Source: an uncultured Lachnospiraceae bacterium
Lineage (GTDB): Bacteria > Bacillota > Clostridia > Lachnospirales > Lachnospiraceae
Reading direction: 5' to 3'
Length of the DNA: 37,907 bases
Assembly: GCA_947594855.1 (NCBI GenBank)
Contig: CANQEL010000021.1
Coordinates: forward strand, 1 to 37,907
Shown here one piece after another: positions 36,169 through 37,907 of the stretch (the first letter of the stretch is position 1; each line of letters starts with the position of its first letter). The notes beneath the pieces are model-generated. The model saw only the letters and a list, made by a program, of their open reading frames with translations. It was not told where the DNA came from and did no database searches. Made by a program: the position numbers and the translations under genes.

Positions 36169-36231
36169 AAGCGGCCTTTTTACCAACATTCCGTCTGTAG
36201 CCAAAAGCTCCAGTTGACTTATATTATCTAA
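36169..36231 (-). pseudogene. C-terminal fragment of an ArsC/Spx-family (arsenate-reductase-like) gene
   Basis: Directly past the toxin stop, the minus strand in another frame encodes LDNISQLELLATDGMLVKRP and one more Leu. The string LELLATDGMLVKRP is a hallmark of the C-terminal part of the ArsC/Spx/YffB thioredoxin-like family. The expected ending (VLVGF...EWE) is missing: the frame continues as unrelated residues to a TGA near 36109, and a stop codon closes the frame a few codons upstream. Only about 21 codons survive, so this is a remnant. Its 5' edge coincides with the last codons of the toxin gene, as if the toxin locus replaced most of the gene. Confidence 0.65.
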
Positions 36232-36755
36232 TGTCCATTTAACCAATTATCACATTCTTTTTCTAATTTCTTAAAATCACAACAGGTTTTTTCTAAAAAA
36301 TGATAATTTCGAGACTCTTTATTATATCTTTCGCAATATACATTTACTGATTTCTCATTAATTTCAACCCATTTTTTTCTTATTTGTCTTTCTTCGTTTG
36401 CCAAATATGTATCAACAAGTGGATCAATCTGGATTCGCTTTATCTGATTTCTAGGAGCTGGAAACATATTATTATGCAACAAATTTGCTATTTCTTTTCC
36501 GCCTACTTCGATAAAAGACGTAATTAACGCACTTCTTTTATTTTTTCCTCTTGCAATTCTCTCAGTAGTTGTTTGCGAAGTCAAAGGAACGACATATATT
36601 CTATTATTAATTCTAATAGCCAACCCTACAAATTTTCTATTATTATATTTTACACTTACCCGCCAATCTGCTTTATGCATATATTTAAGATATTCTTTTG
36701 ATATCTCACAAATCATTGGAGTTGTATGTTTCAAATCATCTTGTAGTAGCTTCAA
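36228..36755 (-). CDS. ToxN/AbiQ/CptN-like type III toxin endoribonuclease
   Basis: This 175-residue protein has the type III toxin layout: ICEISKEYLKYMHKADWRV near the start (ToxN has Y-x-I-S-x-x-Y-I-K-Y-L), KFVGLAIRINNRIYVVPLTS in the core, and YLANEERQIRKKWVEIN and DFKKLEKECDNW at the end, matching ToxN's L-x-x-Q-x-x-x-I and L-E-x-K-C-x-x-W. In ToxN the residues around PLTSPK form the active site; here P-L-T-S is kept and the next lysine is not. Such toxins cut RNA until bound by a small antitoxin RNA and are known phage-defence or plasmid-stability modules. I chose the TTG at 36755 because AAAGGAGG lies four bases upstream; the next ATG (36716) has no site but matches ToxN's usual start. 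A promoter, leader RNA and terminator precede it in the order typical of these loci. Confidence 0.8.
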   Translation of the reverse strand: MKLLQDDLKHTTPMICEISKEYLKYMHKADWRVSVKYNNRKFVGLAIRINNRIYVVPLTSQTTTERIARGKNKRSALITSFIEVGGKEIANLLHNNMFPAPRNQIKRIQIDPLVDTYLANEERQIRKKWVEINEKSVNVYCERYNKESRNYHFLEKTCCDFKKLEKECDNWLNGH

Positions 36756-36767
36756 TATTCCTCCTTT

Positions 36768-36797
36768 AAAAATAGCCGCTTGCAAGCGGCCATTTTT
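36768..36797 (-). terminator. Leaky terminator between antitoxin RNA and toxin gene
   Basis: A 16-base perfect palindrome (GCCGCTTGCAAGCGGC, 36775-36790) is flanked by AAAAATG and TATTTTT, which also pair, forming a symmetrical intrinsic terminator. Its T-run runs directly into the toxin's AAAGGAGG. In known type III systems a terminator here lets only part of the transcript reach the toxin gene. Confidence 0.85.
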
Positions 36798-36864
36798 ATC
36801 CCGTTGAATAGGGAAATACTAATTTTGAATCGTCCACTAAGCAGGACCACGCTCATTTGTTTGT
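36798..36864 (-). ncRNA. Putative type III antitoxin RNA
   Basis: The region between the predicted start site (about 36864) and the terminator is about 67 bases. It holds two small potential hairpins: GTCC-N8-GGAC (about 36838-36853) and TCCC-N8-GGGA (about 36799-36814). Known antitoxin RNAs of this class consist of tandem repeats of roughly 35-50 bases that fold into pseudoknots. Here I see no clear tandem repeat, only a weak ATTCAA recurrence. Identity rests on position alone. Confidence 0.55.
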
Positions 36865-36880
36865 GTACTAATTGTACACA
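36862..36880 (-). promoter_or_regulatory. Perfect 7-bp inverted repeat over the toxin-locus -10 box
   Basis: TGTGTAC-AATTA-GTACACA is a perfect palindrome whose left half covers the -10 box TACAAT and whose right half reaches the predicted start site. It is placed like an operator for a repressor. Confidence 0.6.
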
Positions 36881-36899
36881 TTATAAATGATTTTGTCAA
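36871..36899 (-). promoter_or_regulatory. Strong promoter of the type III toxin-antitoxin locus
   Basis: Consensus TTGACA (36899-36894) and TACAAT (36876-36871) are 17 bases apart on the minus strand. It is the best -35 box of the minus-strand promoters listed here, as expected for an abundant antitoxin RNA. Confidence 0.85.
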
Positions 36900-37014
36900 G
36901 TCATAAAACATCTATAACTCGAAGCAAATTCATTCTCTATTATTATATATACTTTTTAGTGAAAAAATACAATTGACTTTCATAAAAATAGCGTAAATTC
37001 TCATAAACACACAT

Positions 37015-37749
37015 CTACGAAGCTCTTCTTATTTGTTCAAACGACTTACGCATTTCCTTCAAATGTTCAGAAAGCGGGCGGTCAGAATGAAACGGAAACA
37101 GAAAATGATATTTTTGTTTTCTTTCCTCATGCGCATTTCTAATCTGAAGTTTAAGGTGTTCATATCGTATAACCACATCATTTTCCTTTGCAAATTTCTG
37201 TAATTTACCTGCAAGCTGCAGGGCATGAGCCACATCAATCAAAAATACGCCAAAAAATAATCCAATTACAAAAGAAAACGCCAAATTCTGTGAAAACCAG
37301 TTCAGAACATTTAATATTCTCGGATGTATCACAAAATAATATATTGCGCCAAGAACAGCCCATATAACAGAAAATCTGGGGCAAATCAATCCCTGTATAT
37401 TTCCAACCTCTTTACTGTAATCCCATAAACGCATATGAGCAACTTTCAGCAGAAAAATACCTGCAATATATTCAATTGCCGTCATAGTAACCGCCATAGT
37501 CAGAAACAGTACAATCTTCTGATAACGAAAACCGCCCATCCAAGAAAATGTTTCCGCCGATGCAATTATATACAAAACACACAGTCCAAAACCATATAAA
37601 GGGACATACGGACCTGTGCAGAATCCCGGATTTATCCACTTTCTTTCAGGGTTGGCAGTAGAAATAAAACGCCGGAAAAGAAGCTCTATTACCCATCCGG
37701 AGACAGCTCCTATAAAAAACAAAAAAGATAAAATCAAAAAAAGATTCAT
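37015..37749 (-). CDS. CmpB-like (putative ABC-transporter type IV) membrane protein
   Basis: This 244-residue polytopic protein has about five membrane helices in the first 190 residues and a basic cytoplasmic tail of about 50 residues. Family features include SGWVIELLFRRF near the N-terminus, NPGFCTGPYVPLYGFG, and LWDYSKEVGNIQGLICPRFS with WAVLGAIYYF. These match the family named putative ABC-transporter type IV (PF06541), common in Firmicutes and without a proven role. I chose the ATG at 37749, seven bases after AGGAG; an in-frame start 19 codons earlier has no site and would run into the tRNA-Asn terminator. Neither a clear promoter nor a terminator was found; it may be read through from tRNA-Asn. 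Confidence 0.85.
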   Translation of the reverse strand: MNLFLILSFLFFIGAVSGWVIELLFRRFISTANPERKWINPGFCTGPYVPLYGFGLCVLYIIASAETFSWMGGFRYQKIVLFLTMAVTMTAIEYIAGIFLLKVAHMRLWDYSKEVGNIQGLICPRFSVIWAVLGAIYYFVIHPRILNVLNWFSQNLAFSFVIGLFFGVFLIDVAHALQLAGKLQKFAKENDVVIRYEHLKLQIRNAHEERKQKYHFLFPFHSDRPLSEHLKEMRKSFEQIRRAS

Positions 37750-37790
37750 ACAACCACTCCTGTTAATCTTTAGTCCACTAAAAAATACGT

Positions 37791-37823
37791 AAAATAAAAC
37801 CCGCAAACGCTGATGTTTACAGG
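37791..37823 (-). terminator. Terminator after tRNA-Asn
   Basis: On the minus strand CCTGTAAAC pairs with GTTTGCGGG (two G-T wobbles) around a six-base loop and is followed by TTTTATTTT, ten bases after the tRNA. Confidence 0.8.
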
Positions 37824-37832
37824 CTTTTTCAG

Positions 37833-37905
37833 CTCCCCGAGTAGGACTCGAACCTACGACAGCGCGGTTAACAGCCGCGTGCTCTACCGACTGAGCTATC
37901 GAGGA
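37833..37905 (-). tRNA. tRNA-Asn (GTT)
   Basis: Acceptor TCCTCGA/TCGGGGA (one T-G wobble), D-arm GCTCAGTCGGTAGAGC, anticodon stem CGCGG/CCGCG with loop CTGTTAA (anticodon GTT), T-arm GTAGG/CCTAC with TTCGAGT, discriminator G. The gene is complete to within two bases of the window edge. Confidence 0.97.
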
Positions 37906-37907
37906 TT

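Noticed and set aside
35796-36231. Integration site of a prophage or island at the tRNA genes
   Set aside because: No integrase, no direct repeat of a tRNA end and no phage genes were found nearby.
36901-36933. Ten-codon frame MNLLRVIDVL as the 5' remnant of the arsC-like gene
   Set aside because: A start codon and promoter-like boxes are present, but the residues do not match the family without assuming frameshifts, so it is kept only as a side note.

Overview
The window looks like chromosomal DNA from a low-GC Gram-positive anaerobe of the Clostridia, most likely Lachnospiraceae. This is inferred from the AT-rich sequence, strong Shine-Dalgarno sites (AGGAGG), a pyruvate phosphate dikinase gene, a single-chain glycyl-tRNA synthetase beside recO, a yqzL-like gene and era, and BspA-type surface repeats. 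I see no phage, insertion sequence or integrase. Most of the window is core genome; the accessory interest lies in about 3.6-15.1 kb and 34.2-37.0 kb.

Layout. (1) 0.2-3.6 kb, minus strand: a NhaC-type antiporter followed by a response regulator and sensor kinase resembling VanR/VanS, with no vancomycin-resistance enzymes nearby. (2) 3.7-15.1 kb, minus strand: a five-gene cluster that reads as one operon from a promoter at 15.17 kb. It encodes a hybrid histidine kinase, a 1729-residue membrane-anchored leucine-rich-repeat protein, a MoxR ATPase, a DUF58 protein and a polytopic transglutaminase-like protein whose catalytic Cys is Ala. The likely theme is sensing plus display or maturation of a giant surface protein. 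(3) 15.3-20.0 kb, minus strand: ppdK, a diacylglycerol-kinase-family lipid kinase and queA. (4) 20.1-23.8 kb, plus strand: a Ppx/GppA-HD protein and polyphosphate kinase, overlapping by 8 bases. (5) 23.8-26.5 kb, minus strand: ribonuclease HI and a secreted subtilase. (6) 26.6-27.4 kb, plus strand: a pyridoxal kinase. (7) 27.4-33.8 kb, minus strand: an M16C peptidase, era, a yqzL-like gene, recO and glyQS. (8) 34.0 kb: a cold-shock protein gene. (9) 34.3-36.1 kb, minus strand: a MocR-type regulator that has lost its PLP lysine, downstream of a three-tRNA operon (Thr, CAT-anticodon, Asp). (10) 36.2-36.9 kb, minus strand: a ToxN/AbiQ/CptN-like type III toxin with a promoter, short leader RNA and terminator in the expected order, abutting a fragment of an ArsC/Spx-family gene. 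(11) 37.0-37.9 kb, minus strand: a CmpB-type membrane protein and tRNA-Asn.

The best candidates for something little described are the type III toxin-antitoxin locus with an apparently unrepeated antitoxin RNA and an operator-like palindrome on its promoter, the kinase / giant LRR / MoxR / DUF58 / inactive-transglutaminase operon, and the MocR regulator with Lys-to-Arg and a cysteine-rich insertion. All functional calls rest on reading motifs by eye; no database search was run.
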